NCBI GenBank assembly: GCA_050951005.1
Contig: JBMNIP010000005.1
Span: forward strand, 62,001-126,000
Direction: 5' to 3'
Length of the DNA stretch: 64,000 nt
Origin: UMGS1519 sp050951005
GTDB taxonomy: Bacteria > Actinomycetota > Coriobacteriia > Coriobacteriales > Eggerthellaceae
The notes below the pieces were generated by a model, which worked only from the letters and a program-made list of their open reading frames with translations, searched no databases and was not told the DNA's origin. Positions 16,222 to 24,647 of this stretch are shown here, piece by piece; positions within the stretch are counted from its first letter, which is position 1, and every line of letters starts with the position of its first letter. A program made the translations under genes and the position numbers.

Positions 16222-17517
16222 GTGTATCAGAAAGAGCTTGAGACGATGCCACGCCCGCAGCTCGAGGAACTGCAGCTGAATCGTGCGCAGCACCTGGTGA
16301 AGTACGTTTATGAACGTATCCCCCTCTATACTGAGCGTTTCGACAAGGCGAACGTTCGGCCGGAGGATTTGAAATCCCTCGACGACCTCAAGCGATTCCC
16401 GTTCACCGTGAAGCAGGACCTCCGTGATTCGTATCCGTTCGGCATGTTCGCTGTCCCGCAAAGCGAGGTAGCCCGTATCCATTGCTCATCCGGGACCACG
16501 GGAACGGCGACGACGGTGGGCTATACCAAGCAGGATCTCGAGGAATGGGCCGACTGCATCGCCCGCTGGGTGCAGGAATCAGGATGCGGGGCGGGAAGCC
16601 CCATGCAAGTCGCCTACGGCTACGGGCTCTTCACGGGCGGTCTCGGTGTGCACAAGGGCGGTGAGAAGGCGGGATGCTCCATCGTTCCCACCTCGACCGG
16701 CAACACCGAGCGTCAAGTCCGTCTGTTGGTGGATTTCGGCGTCCAATGCCTTGCTTGCACGCCCAGTTATGCCCTGACTATCGCCGATAAGGCTATCGCC
16801 ATGGGCTATCGGAAATCCGATTTCCACCTGAAGTCGGCGATCCTCGGCGGTGAGCCTTGCAGCGAGGGCATGACCAAGGAAATCGAGGAGAAGCTGGGTT
16901 GCCAGGTGTACGACATCTACGGACTCTCCGAGATCATGGGCCCCGGCGTGGCTTGCGAATGCTCGAATCATTCCGGCATGCATGTTTGCGAGGACAAGTT
17001 CCTGATGGAGATCGTCGACCCGAAAACCCTTGAACCTGTTCCCGATGGCGAATGGGGTGAACTCGTTATCACGACGCTCACCAAACAGTGCAGCCCGCTT
17101 ATCCGCTATCGTACCCGCGATATCACGCGGATTATCGCCGAGCCGTGCTCCTGCGGCCGTACTTCACGCCGCATCGACCGCATCAGGGGTCGTTCGGACG
17201 ACATGCTCATCCTGCGCGGCGTGAATGTTTTCCCGCTCCAATTCGCCCAGGTCATCAGCGAGTTCCCCGAAGTGTCTTCCTATTACCAGGTTGTGCTTAC
17301 CACCAAGGGGTCGCTTGACCATGTGGAACTTGACGTGGAAACGGTCTCCGATTTCCCGTTCGACGAGATCCGCCGCTTGCAGAATCTCGAGCGCCGTATC
17401 GAACGCGCCCTGAAGAACAACTTGCAGATCGCCGTCGACGTCAAGATCGTGGAACCGATGTCCATTCCCCGTGCAGAGGGGAAGGCAAAACGCATCATCG
17501 ACAAGAGGGGAGAGTAA
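16222..17517 (+). CDS. paaK: Phenylacetate-CoA ligase family enzyme
   Basis: A 431-aa AMP-forming acyl-CoA ligase of the PaaK type. It has the P-loop HCSSGTTGTATTVGYT near 90, the core YDIYGLSEIMGPGVACEC near 232, YRTRDITRI and the hinge RIDRIRGRSDDMLILRGVNV near 315-334. The length is typical. In anaerobes such enzymes sit beside indolepyruvate oxidoreductase and an ACT protein, exactly as here, and act on phenylacetate and indoleacetate or their CoA esters. The start is GTG at 16222 with GGAGAG close upstream. Direction in the cell (activation or ATP-yielding reverse) cannot be told from sequence. Confidence 0.93.
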   Translation: MYQKELETMPRPQLEELQLNRAQHLVKYVYERIPLYTERFDKANVRPEDLKSLDDLKRFPFTVKQDLRDSYPFGMFAVPQSEVARIHCSSGTTGTATTVGYTKQDLEEWADCIARWVQESGCGAGSPMQVAYGYGLFTGGLGVHKGGEKAGCSIVPTSTGNTERQVRLLVDFGVQCLACTPSYALTIADKAIAMGYRKSDFHLKSAILGGEPCSEGMTKEIEEKLGCQVYDIYGLSEIMGPGVACECSNHSGMHVCEDKFLMEIVDPKTLEPVPDGEWGELVITTLTKQCSPLIRYRTRDITRIIAEPCSCGRTSRRIDRIRGRSDDMLILRGVNVFPLQFAQVISEFPEVSSYYQVVLTTKGSLDHVELDVETVSDFPFDEIRRLQNLERRIERALKNNLQIAVDVKIVEPMSIPRAEGKAKRIIDKRGE

Positions 17518-17518
17518 C

Positions 17519-17944
17519 ATGCTGAACCAACTGACGGTCTTCATGCAGAACGAGGAGGGTCGCCTCGCAGAGCTTTGCCGTACCCTTGGCGATGCGGGCA
17601 TCAACATGCATTCGCTGTATTTGGCGGATACCGAGGATTACGGTGTCGTGCGCATTTTCTGCGATACGCCCTCTGCCGCCCGTAAGGTATTGAGCTCTGC
17701 GGGCTTCCGTGCATTGACTATTCCGGTGATCGGTGTGCGCGTTCCCAATGAGAAAGGCGGCCTGGCAGACCTGCTCGAGTTCCTGGATGAGCATCATGTC
17801 AATATCGAGTACGGGTACTGTTTCTCGGTTAACCAAGAGTACGCTATCGATGTCATCAAAGTCGATGAACTCGGTATCGAGCGGGAGCTCGAAGAAGCCG
17901 GGTACCAAATCGTGAAGAAGGAAGAAATCTACCAACGTGATTAA
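17519..17944 (+). CDS. Tandem ACT-domain protein
   Basis: A 141-aa protein made of two ACT domains (LTVFMQNEEGRLAELCRTLG near 4; VIGVRVPNEKGGLADLLEFL near 72). ACT domains bind amino acids and switch partner enzymes. Small stand-alone ACT proteins are regularly coupled to PaaK-like ligases, so it probably senses an aromatic amino acid or aryl acid. I use the ATG at 17519, right after the paaK stop and preceded by AGGGGAGAG. The longer frame from 17471 lies within paaK. Confidence 0.88.
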   Translation: MLNQLTVFMQNEEGRLAELCRTLGDAGINMHSLYLADTEDYGVVRIFCDTPSAARKVLSSAGFRALTIPVIGVRVPNEKGGLADLLEFLDEHHVNIEYGYCFSVNQEYAIDVIKVDELGIERELEEAGYQIVKKEEIYQRD

Positions 17945-19394
17945 TACCGCCCAGGTAATCGACAATCAGGCCGAATCGGCTGCCGCCCGGAGAATCTCTG
18001 AGCGCCTGTTCACGAGCATGCTCGTCTGCGTGCTCGCGTTGGTGCTTTGTGTCCCGACGGAGGCGTTTGCCAACGTTCAGAAGACGGACGTCATTGCCGG
18101 GCAGACGGTGCAGGAGCGGGGGTATTCCAGCTCCCAATGCCCGAGCATCGATGCGAAATATGCCATTGCAACCGACCAGGACGGAAACGTGCTGTTCGAG
18201 CGCTCGGCTGACACCGCCTCGCAGATCGCCTCGATGACGAAGATCATGACCGCTATCGTCGCCATTGAGTACAATCCCGATTTGGATATGGAGGTTACGG
18301 TTACCTCCACGGCCGCCAAAATCGGAGAATCCAGTGCCGGCTTGCAGAAGGGCGACAAAATGGACATGGCCAATGCCCTGCGCGCGATGATGGTCGCCTC
18401 GGGCAACGATGCGGCACAGTCCATCGCCGCCGCCGTCGGTGCCGCTATGCTGCAAAGCGAGGGCGGGGATTCCAGTGACGAAGATGCCTGTGTCGACCGG
18501 TTCGTACAGGCAATGAATGACAAGGCCTCCGAGCTCGGCCTTTCCAATACGGTTTTCACCAACCCCCATGGCCTTGATTACGGCGAATATAAAGGCGATC
18601 TGCACAGTACGGCGCGTGACGTGGCAAAAGAAGTTGCCTACGCGATGAAGATCAAGTCCTTCCGCGATATCGTGAAGCAGGATAGCGTCGTGGTGACGGT
18701 TACACGCGGTACTTCCAAGACGGGTCTGACATTGACGAGCACCGATACCCTCCTGGATACGTACAAGGGCACGATCGGCGTGAAGACCGGGTACACGAAG
18801 AAGGCAGGAGCCTGTTACGCAGGCGCAAACAAGCGCAACGGCAAAGAATATTATGTGGTCGTGATGGACAGTTCGTCAGAAGAGCAGCGCTTCGCTGATG
18901 CGGAGGCGATCTGGGATTGGATTTACGACAATCAGAAAGACTACAAGCTGATCAACTGCAGCGAAACGGTTTCCGCCACCATCAACGGCAAGCAGGGTGA
19001 TTATCCGCTGGTTGCCGAGGTTGCCCATCAGGATTGGCCCGATCGAACGATCAAGGCGACCGTTGCCGACCCCGATCAAACCGTGAATGTTTACACGTGG
19101 AACGGAAACGTATCGGAGGAAGTCAGCTATGATAATGTCACCGGCACCGTTCATGCCGGCGACAAAGTGGGTACGATCACGTTCAAGCAGCACAATGAAA
19201 CCATCGCAACGGTCGATTTGGTTGCTGCCGAGGATGTCGAAGCGCCCGATTTCCTCACCGGCATCGGAATCTTCTGGCAGCGTCTGGCTGCCCAGATCAC
19301 CGGGGGAAGCACGGTGGCGGAGAGCAAACTGTACAATGAAACGCCTTATCTGGTGGATAAATCGGACCAGACCTCCAGCGTTTCCACCGAATAA
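17937..19394 (+). CDS. dacA: D-alanyl-D-alanine carboxypeptidase (DacA-like penicillin-binding protein)
   Basis: A 485-aa exported peptidase that trims the terminal D-Ala from peptidoglycan stem peptides. An N-terminal signal peptide (LFTSMLVCVLALVLCVPTEA near 24-43) is followed by the S11 catalytic domain. Its three active-site motifs are SMTK near 97, SGN near 158 and KTG near 284 (GVKTGYTKKAG). A beta-rich C-terminal domain follows. The GTG start overlaps the ACT gene by eight bases. I see no clear C-terminal amphipathic anchor. Confidence 0.93.
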   Translation: MINTAQVIDNQAESAAARRISERLFTSMLVCVLALVLCVPTEAFANVQKTDVIAGQTVQERGYSSSQCPSIDAKYAIATDQDGNVLFERSADTASQIASMTKIMTAIVAIEYNPDLDMEVTVTSTAAKIGESSAGLQKGDKMDMANALRAMMVASGNDAAQSIAAAVGAAMLQSEGGDSSDEDACVDRFVQAMNDKASELGLSNTVFTNPHGLDYGEYKGDLHSTARDVAKEVAYAMKIKSFRDIVKQDSVVVTVTRGTSKTGLTLTSTDTLLDTYKGTIGVKTGYTKKAGACYAGANKRNGKEYYVVVMDSSSEEQRFADAEAIWDWIYDNQKDYKLINCSETVSATINGKQGDYPLVAEVAHQDWPDRTIKATVADPDQTVNVYTWNGNVSEEVSYDNVTGTVHAGDKVGTITFKQHNETIATVDLVAAEDVEAPDFLTGIGIFWQRLAAQITGGSTVAESKLYNETPYLVDKSDQTSSVSTE

Positions 19395-19445
19395 CACAAT
19401 CGTCGGCAGTCACGGCGCGATTCGTTTTCAATGAGAGAAGGTGCC

Positions 19446-19928
19446 ATGAGCAATACATGTCCCGTCTGCAATGGGCCGGTATCGCCAACGGATACCATAT
19501 GCCCCTCGTGCGGTTTCAAGCTGAGGGAATCGACCGAGGCTTTCAACTTCATTAACCAGACCGGTGCCATGGGAAAGCCGGTTGATATACCGGGTCAGAA
19601 GGCACCGGTTCCCACTGACTCCGAACATTCCGAGAAACCACAGATGGTGCTCACGGTGGTTCGGGGCCCTCAAGTGGGGGTGGCCTTCGTTCTCGAGGAT
19701 CGTCTGCTCGTCATCGGGCGGGATCCGCAGTGCGATATCTTCCTGAATGATATGACCGTCTCGCGCGACCATGCCCATATCGAGCCGGTAGGTGATGCTT
19801 TCCAGATCACCGATGACGATAGCTTCAATGGTGTTTGGGTCAATAACGAAGAGGTTCATACCGCTCTGCTCCATGACGGCGATTTCATTCAAATCGGGGC
19901 ATTCGGCTTGCAGGCGAGTGTGAACTGA
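19446..19928 (+). CDS. Zinc-ribbon plus FHA-domain protein
   Basis: A 160-aa cytosolic protein. The N-terminus is a zinc ribbon with two CxxC pairs (CPVCNGPVSPTDTICPSCGF near 5-24). A flexible linker follows. The C-terminal half is a forkhead-associated domain with the phosphothreonine-binding core VIGRDPQCDIFLNDMTVSRD near 90-109, then HAHIE and SFNGVWVNN. FHA proteins bind phosphorylated partners of Ser/Thr kinases; no kinase is nearby. The start at 19446 has AAGG 7 bases upstream, better than the ATG at 19431. Confidence 0.88.
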   Translation: MSNTCPVCNGPVSPTDTICPSCGFKLRESTEAFNFINQTGAMGKPVDIPGQKAPVPTDSEHSEKPQMVLTVVRGPQVGVAFVLEDRLLVIGRDPQCDIFLNDMTVSRDHAHIEPVGDAFQITDDDSFNGVWVNNEEVHTALLHDGDFIQIGAFGLQASVN

Positions 19929-19969
19929 GGGATAGGATAGCTGGCGCTGCGGCGCCGTAGGAGACTTAT

Positions 19970-21697
19970 ATGGCATTTCTTTCAAGCAACGAGGCGATTG
20001 CCCAGGGAGCCTGGGAAGCGGGAGCGCATATCGGGGTTGCCTATCCCGGGACGCCTTCAACCGAGACGATGGAGTCCTTCGCGGAGAAGGAGGGCGTGTA
20101 TGCCGAATGGGCGCCCAATGAGAAAGTGGCCGTTGAGGTTGCGGTCGGCGCGAGCGCAGCGGGCGCACGTGTGCTCGCTACGATGAAACATGTTGGGGTC
20201 AATGTAGCCGCTGATCCTCTGTTCACCGCAGCCTATACCGGAGTCAACGGCGGCCTGCTGGTAATGGCAGCCGACGATCCGGGCATGCATTCGTCGCAGA
20301 ACGAGCAGGATTCCCGTTTCTATGCTCAGGCTGCACATGTGCCGATTTTCGAGCCGAGCTCGTCTGAAGAGGCTTATCGTTTCACAAAAGACGCCTTCGG
20401 GCTTTCTGAACAACTCGATCTGCCGTTTATGATTCGCACGACGGTGCGCACGAGCCATGCAAAGACCATCGTCGAGGTGGGGGAGAGGACCGATGTTCCC
20501 GTAAGGCCCTACGAGAAGGATCCGGGCAAGTGGGTCATGATGCCCGCCTTCGCACGTCCGCGGAGGGCGTCCTTGCATGAACGCATCGGGAAACTGCGGC
20601 AATGGGTTGATGCCTGCCCCTACAATCAGGTCGAATTGCGCGACGATGCCATCGGGGTGATCTGTTCCGGGGCTTGCTATCAGTATGTCCGCGATGCCGT
20701 CCCCGATGCGAGCATCCTCAAGCTCGGCGTGTCTTGGCCGCTGCCCGAGAAAACGCTCCGTGATTTCGCTTCTCGCGTGCAACATGTCTATGTGATCGAC
20801 GAGGCGAGCGAATACCTTTCGCTCCAGGTCAAGGCTTTGGGTATCGAGGTGGCGGACTTCGAGAACCCCCTTCCTGCATGCGGTGAGCTCTCACCGATGG
20901 CCATCCGCAACGCCTTCGGCTATGAGCTGCCTGAACATGAGCAGACGCCCGACGATATCCCGAATCGGCCTCCGGCCTTCTGTGCGGGCTGCCCGCACCG
21001 GGTAGTGTTCAAAGAGCTGGCTCGTATGCGTGCCATCGTGACGGGCGATATCGGATGCTATACGCTTGGAGCATTGCCGCCTTTGTCGGGTATGGATACC
21101 ACGTTGTGCATGGGCGCATCGATCTCCATGGCTCACGGCTTCGAGCTTGCGCTGCAGGGGACCGAGCATCGCCCGATCGTCGGAGTTATCGGCGATTCGA
21201 CGTTTGCACATTCCGGCATCACCTCTCTGTTGGGGACGGCATACAACCATGGCGCGGGCACCATCTGCATACTCGATAATCGCACTACGGCGATGACCGG
21301 CCAGCAGGGCAATCCCTGCAATGGAATCACGCTGCAGCATCGCCCGAGCCGGGAAATGAATATCGAGAGGGTTGTTGCAGCGCTGGGCATCGAGGATATC
21401 CAGACCGTCAACCCGCATGATGTTGAGGCGGTTCGCACGGCCTTGAAACGGGCGACAGCCAACGACGACCTCTCGGTCATCGTGTTCCGTGCGCCCTGCG
21501 TGCTGCTGGACAAGAAGAACCGGAAGCCCCCGTTCGAGGTGGGCGACTGCACTGCTTGCGGTGTGTGCATCAGCATCGGGTGCCCCGCGCTTTCCCGCGA
21601 GGAGGAAACCGGGCGTGCGTTCATCGACCCGCAAGCCTGCACCGGCTGTGGCGACTGCGCCCAGTTCTGCCGTTTCGACGCGATTCATCAAAGGTAG
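19970..21697 (+). CDS. iorA: Indolepyruvate:ferredoxin oxidoreductase alpha subunit
   Basis: The 575-aa IorA carries thiamine diphosphate and the iron-sulfur clusters of the enzyme that oxidises aryl-pyruvates (from Trp, Phe, Tyr) to aryl-acetyl-CoA while reducing ferredoxin. The N-terminal domain has the PYR-like AYPGTPSTETMESFAEKEG near 24. The TPP-binding region holds DIGCYTLGALPP and GVIGDSTFAHSGITSLL near 405. The C-terminus has two 4Fe-4S motifs, CTACGVCISIGCP and CTGCGDCAQFCRFDAI, the second with Arg where Pro is usual. iorB starts 9 bases later. Confidence 0.95.
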   Translation: MAFLSSNEAIAQGAWEAGAHIGVAYPGTPSTETMESFAEKEGVYAEWAPNEKVAVEVAVGASAAGARVLATMKHVGVNVAADPLFTAAYTGVNGGLLVMAADDPGMHSSQNEQDSRFYAQAAHVPIFEPSSSEEAYRFTKDAFGLSEQLDLPFMIRTTVRTSHAKTIVEVGERTDVPVRPYEKDPGKWVMMPAFARPRRASLHERIGKLRQWVDACPYNQVELRDDAIGVICSGACYQYVRDAVPDASILKLGVSWPLPEKTLRDFASRVQHVYVIDEASEYLSLQVKALGIEVADFENPLPACGELSPMAIRNAFGYELPEHEQTPDDIPNRPPAFCAGCPHRVVFKELARMRAIVTGDIGCYTLGALPPLSGMDTTLCMGASISMAHGFELALQGTEHRPIVGVIGDSTFAHSGITSLLGTAYNHGAGTICILDNRTTAMTGQQGNPCNGITLQHRPSREMNIERVVAALGIEDIQTVNPHDVEAVRTALKRATANDDLSVIVFRAPCVLLDKKNRKPPFEVGDCTACGVCISIGCPALSREEETGRAFIDPQACTGCGDCAQFCRFDAIHQR

Positions 21698-21706
21698 GAA
21701 ACCATC

Positions 21707-22310
21707 ATGGCCAAAGATCTGAATGTGTCCTCGGATGCGAAAACGGTGCTTCTGTGCGGGGTAGGGGGCCAGGGAACCATCTTGGCTTCCGATCTGCTTG
21801 CCCGTACCATCTGCGCTTCGGGTTACGATGCGAAGATGAGCGAGATTCATGGGATGGCCCAACGGGGCGGAGCCGTCACGACCATCGTCCGGTTCGGCAA
21901 GGACCCCGTACATTCGATGGTATGCGATGAGGGCTGCGCGGATTATCTGCTGTCCTTCGAAACCACCGAGGCGCTGCGAAACATCTCCTTCTTGAAGAAG
22001 GGCGGGGTTCTCCTGGTAAACGATGCCTCCATCAAGCCGCAGTCCGTGCTCACCGGGAAGGGACGTATGCCGGAACATGCCAGGGAGCGGTTGCAGGCAT
22101 ATGGGGCGAAACTGGTGCCCGCATCTGAGTTGGCCTTCCAGGCCGGCTCGCCGAAATCGGCAAATGTTGTGTTGCTGGGGGCGTTGGCTGCCTCGCTGCC
22201 GTTCGAGCGTGGTTTGTGGGATGAGATCATCGCACATCACGTACCTCCTAAGACGGTTGAGGGAAACCTGAAGGCGTTCCAAACTCGGCATCGATGCGGT
22301 GGCCGAATAG
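21707..22310 (+). CDS. iorB: Indolepyruvate:ferredoxin oxidoreductase beta subunit, frameshifted near the end
   Basis: IorB is the gamma-type partner of IorA; here it has the typical start LLCGVGGQGTILASDLLART near 15-34 and EIHGMAQRGGAV near 46. The frame is normal through NLKAFQ, then runs into nonsense that overlaps gluQ and ends only at 22552. Removing one A from AAA at 22281-22283 restores a natural end LGIDAVAE with stop TAG at 22308-22310, giving 200 aa. Only the last eight or so residues are affected, so the protein may still work. Either a true indel or a base-calling error. The coordinates given are those of the repaired gene. Confidence 0.85.
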
Positions 22311-22320
22311 CCCATATCCC

Positions 22321-23310
22321 ATGGAATCTGCTTCATCCGATGTCGTTTCAGGGGAAGGTGCCGCCTGCTCTGGGAACGAGCAAAAGGTTGTTGGGCGTTT
22401 GGCGCCTTCTCCTTCTGCCCGTATGCATGTGGGGAACATCTTCACGTCGCTTGTCGCCTGGCTTTGCGCGAAACGCGCCGGCGGACGTATCGTCTTGCGG
22501 ATCGAAGATCTTGATCGTGCCCGTTGCAAGCGCGATTACGCCGATTCGATAATGCGGGATTTCGAACGGTTGGGCCTGACATGGGATAACGAGCAGGTTG
22601 TCTGGCAGGGCGATCGGACGGAAGCCTACGAAACAGCTTATCGGCAGCTGGAAGAGCGAGGCCTTCTGTATCCCTGTTTCTGTTCGCGTGCCGACCTTCA
22701 CTCGGCCAGCGCGCCCCATCATGGGGAGAAATTCGTCTACGCAGGTACTTGCCGCCATCTGACCGAATCGGAGAAGGCCGAGCGTGCTTTGACCCGCAAT
22801 CCTGCGTGGCGGCTGAGAGTCGATGGTGCCCCGGAGATTTCCATCGATGATCTGTTCCAGGGAACGTACGCGCAATGTCTGATGAGGGATTGCGGCGATT
22901 TCATCGTGCGCCGTTCGGACGGTATCTTCGCGTACCAACTGGCCGTTGTGGTCGATGATCTCTTTCAGGGGGTCAACCAGGTGGTGCGCGGGCAGGATCT
23001 GTTGGATTCTGCACCGCAGCAGGTATACCTGAGGCATCTGTTAGCGCCGGATGCCCCTCAATATACCTATGGCCATGTTCCGTTGTTCGTGGATTCCGAG
23101 GGACGTCGGCTCTCAAAGCGCAATCGGGATGTCAACCTCGACGGGCTCCTTTGCCGCTATGCATCGGTCGAGGGGCTGTTCGGAGCCATTGCCGGGGCTT
23201 GCGGCATCATGCCTTCGGATGATCCGGTGTCCCTCGATGAGCTGATGGCATCAGCTGACTTGAGCGCCCTGCGCGGGTGCACGCGAATCGTGTGGGAACT
23301 GCGCCGCTAG
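22321..23310 (+). CDS. gluQ: Glutamyl-Q tRNA(Asp) synthetase
   Basis: A 329-aa short paralog of glutamyl-tRNA synthetase that lacks the anticodon-binding domain. The class I motifs are SPSARMHVGN (HIGH-like) near 29 and RRLSKRNRD (KMSKS-like) near 251. A zinc site C-x-C ... YAGTC near 114-136 is typical of GluQ-RS. The enzyme attaches glutamate to the cyclopentene ring of queuosine in tRNA-Asp, which fits the queDECF operon in this window. I prefer the ATG at 22321; an ATG at 22294 would lie inside iorB. No good ribosome site precedes either. The 3' end overlaps the convergent menA by four bases. Confidence 0.88.
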   Translation: MESASSDVVSGEGAACSGNEQKVVGRLAPSPSARMHVGNIFTSLVAWLCAKRAGGRIVLRIEDLDRARCKRDYADSIMRDFERLGLTWDNEQVVWQGDRTEAYETAYRQLEERGLLYPCFCSRADLHSASAPHHGEKFVYAGTCRHLTESEKAERALTRNPAWRLRVDGAPEISIDDLFQGTYAQCLMRDCGDFIVRRSDGIFAYQLAVVVDDLFQGVNQVVRGQDLLDSAPQQVYLRHLLAPDAPQYTYGHVPLFVDSEGRRLSKRNRDVNLDGLLCRYASVEGLFGAIAGACGIMPSDDPVSLDELMASADLSALRGCTRIVWELRR

Positions 23311-24608
23311 AATACCGCGTACGCCGCTGCGCTCAATAGCAGGCACAGCGAGTAGGTCATTCCGAGAATCACGTTCGTTGCGGTTATCTGGGCCATGCCG
23401 CCTCCACGGGATTGGGAGTCGAACGGGTTGTGGAAGAGGCCCTTCATTGGGCCGTACACGGCAATCATGAACGGCAGTCCGTACCATCCCGTGGGGTATT
23501 GGAAGATGACGATGATGCCGATGGCAGCCATCCAGATAACCAGCAAGCTCCGATAGAGCGTCACTGCCGAAGGTCGTCCAAGGAGCACGGGGAGCGTCTT
23601 GCGCTGCGCCTCGATATCCTTCTCTATGTCGCAGGTATTGTTCGTAAACATGATAAGCGCAACGCCGATTATCAGCGGGATGCTGTAGAGCAATACCTCC
23701 CAGCTGAACTCCAAGGTAAGCACCTGATAGCATGCGAGCGGAATGAGCCCGCCCATGGTGAATCCGCTGACGATCTCTCCGATCGGCAGATAGGAGATGG
23801 GGGTGCGGCCACCGGAATACAGGAACAGTACCAACGCCCCGATAAGTGCGATGACCAGCGGTATCCAACCGGCGCGGATGATCACGGGAATGCCGAGCAG
23901 GAATGCAGCCCCTAAGAAAATCAAGGCGAGGTTCCGCGCACTCGAAGGCTTGATGTCGTTGTATACCAACACGGCATCGGTGGGATCGTCTTGGTTTTCA
24001 ACGGTATCGGCGCCCTTGACGTAATCGAAATAGTCGTTGATCGTATTGACCGCCGATTGCATCAGCACGCAGATGGCAAGCAGGAGAAGCGCTGTGCTGA
24101 TGGTGATTGCCGAAGTATCGGCAATGCACAGGCATACGGCAAAAAGTACGGGCATGACCGAGGCTGGCCAGGTATGGGGCGCTGCAAGCTCGATGATCAG
24201 CTTCGGCGTCAGATGCCCGCTGTAACTGCTCGGTGAATGGTTCTCTGCAGCATTCGAGGGCTGCCGGTCATGTGCCGCGGGCTCCGCCGCTTTGCGCCTA
24301 CGCACGCGGGACGTCTGACGGCGCTCTGCCCGGTCGTGTACCGAGGGGCGACTACGGTCCTGTGCCATGTCTTCGCCAGAATCGCCGTCGGCGAGAATAG
24401 GAGCCGCGGTATAGGGGCGCGCTGCGGTCCGCGTACGATTGACCGCCCGATGCCGAACCGTCTGGTGGGCGGAAATCGGATCAAGGTACCGATCGGCAGG
24501 CTCCTCTTCCTCAGTAATCGCATCTGCAGCATCTCTGGCGTATTGCGAATCTTCGTGCGGCAATGAATCACCCGGGTAGCCGGATTGAATATTTTCTTCT
24601 TCAGTCAT
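23307..24608 (-). CDS. menA: UbiA-family prenyltransferase, MenA-like, with long disordered N-terminus
   Basis: A 433-aa integral membrane prenyltransferase, probably 1,4-dihydroxy-2-naphthoate polyprenyltransferase of menaquinone synthesis. The two Asp-rich motifs are NTINDYFDYVKGADTVENQD near 187 and NNTCDIEKDIEAQRKTLPVL near 321, with about eight helices. Residues 1-130 are an unusual acidic-to-basic, low-complexity cytosolic leader (TEEENIQSGYPGDSLPHEDS; RAERRQTSRVRRRKAAEPAA) that ordinary MenA lacks. No other men gene is in the window, so another UbiA substrate cannot be excluded. Confidence 0.85.
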   Translation of the reverse strand: MTEEENIQSGYPGDSLPHEDSQYARDAADAITEEEEPADRYLDPISAHQTVRHRAVNRTRTAARPYTAAPILADGDSGEDMAQDRSRPSVHDRAERRQTSRVRRRKAAEPAAHDRQPSNAAENHSPSSYSGHLTPKLIIELAAPHTWPASVMPVLFAVCLCIADTSAITISTALLLLAICVLMQSAVNTINDYFDYVKGADTVENQDDPTDAVLVYNDIKPSSARNLALIFLGAAFLLGIPVIIRAGWIPLVIALIGALVLFLYSGGRTPISYLPIGEIVSGFTMGGLIPLACYQVLTLEFSWEVLLYSIPLIIGVALIMFTNNTCDIEKDIEAQRKTLPVLLGRPSAVTLYRSLLVIWMAAIGIIVIFQYPTGWYGLPFMIAVYGPMKGLFHNPFDSQSRGGGMAQITATNVILGMTYSLCLLLSAAAYAVF

Positions 24609-24647
24609 TTGTAGGTTCTTTCTTATCTGAATGGGATCCGAGCTCGG

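Noticed and set aside
22311..22552. Long C-terminal extension of IorB overlapping gluQ
   Set aside because: The residues after NLKAFQ look like an out-of-frame reading of gluQ, and a one-base change gives a natural stop; I treat it as a frameshift artefact, not a real domain.
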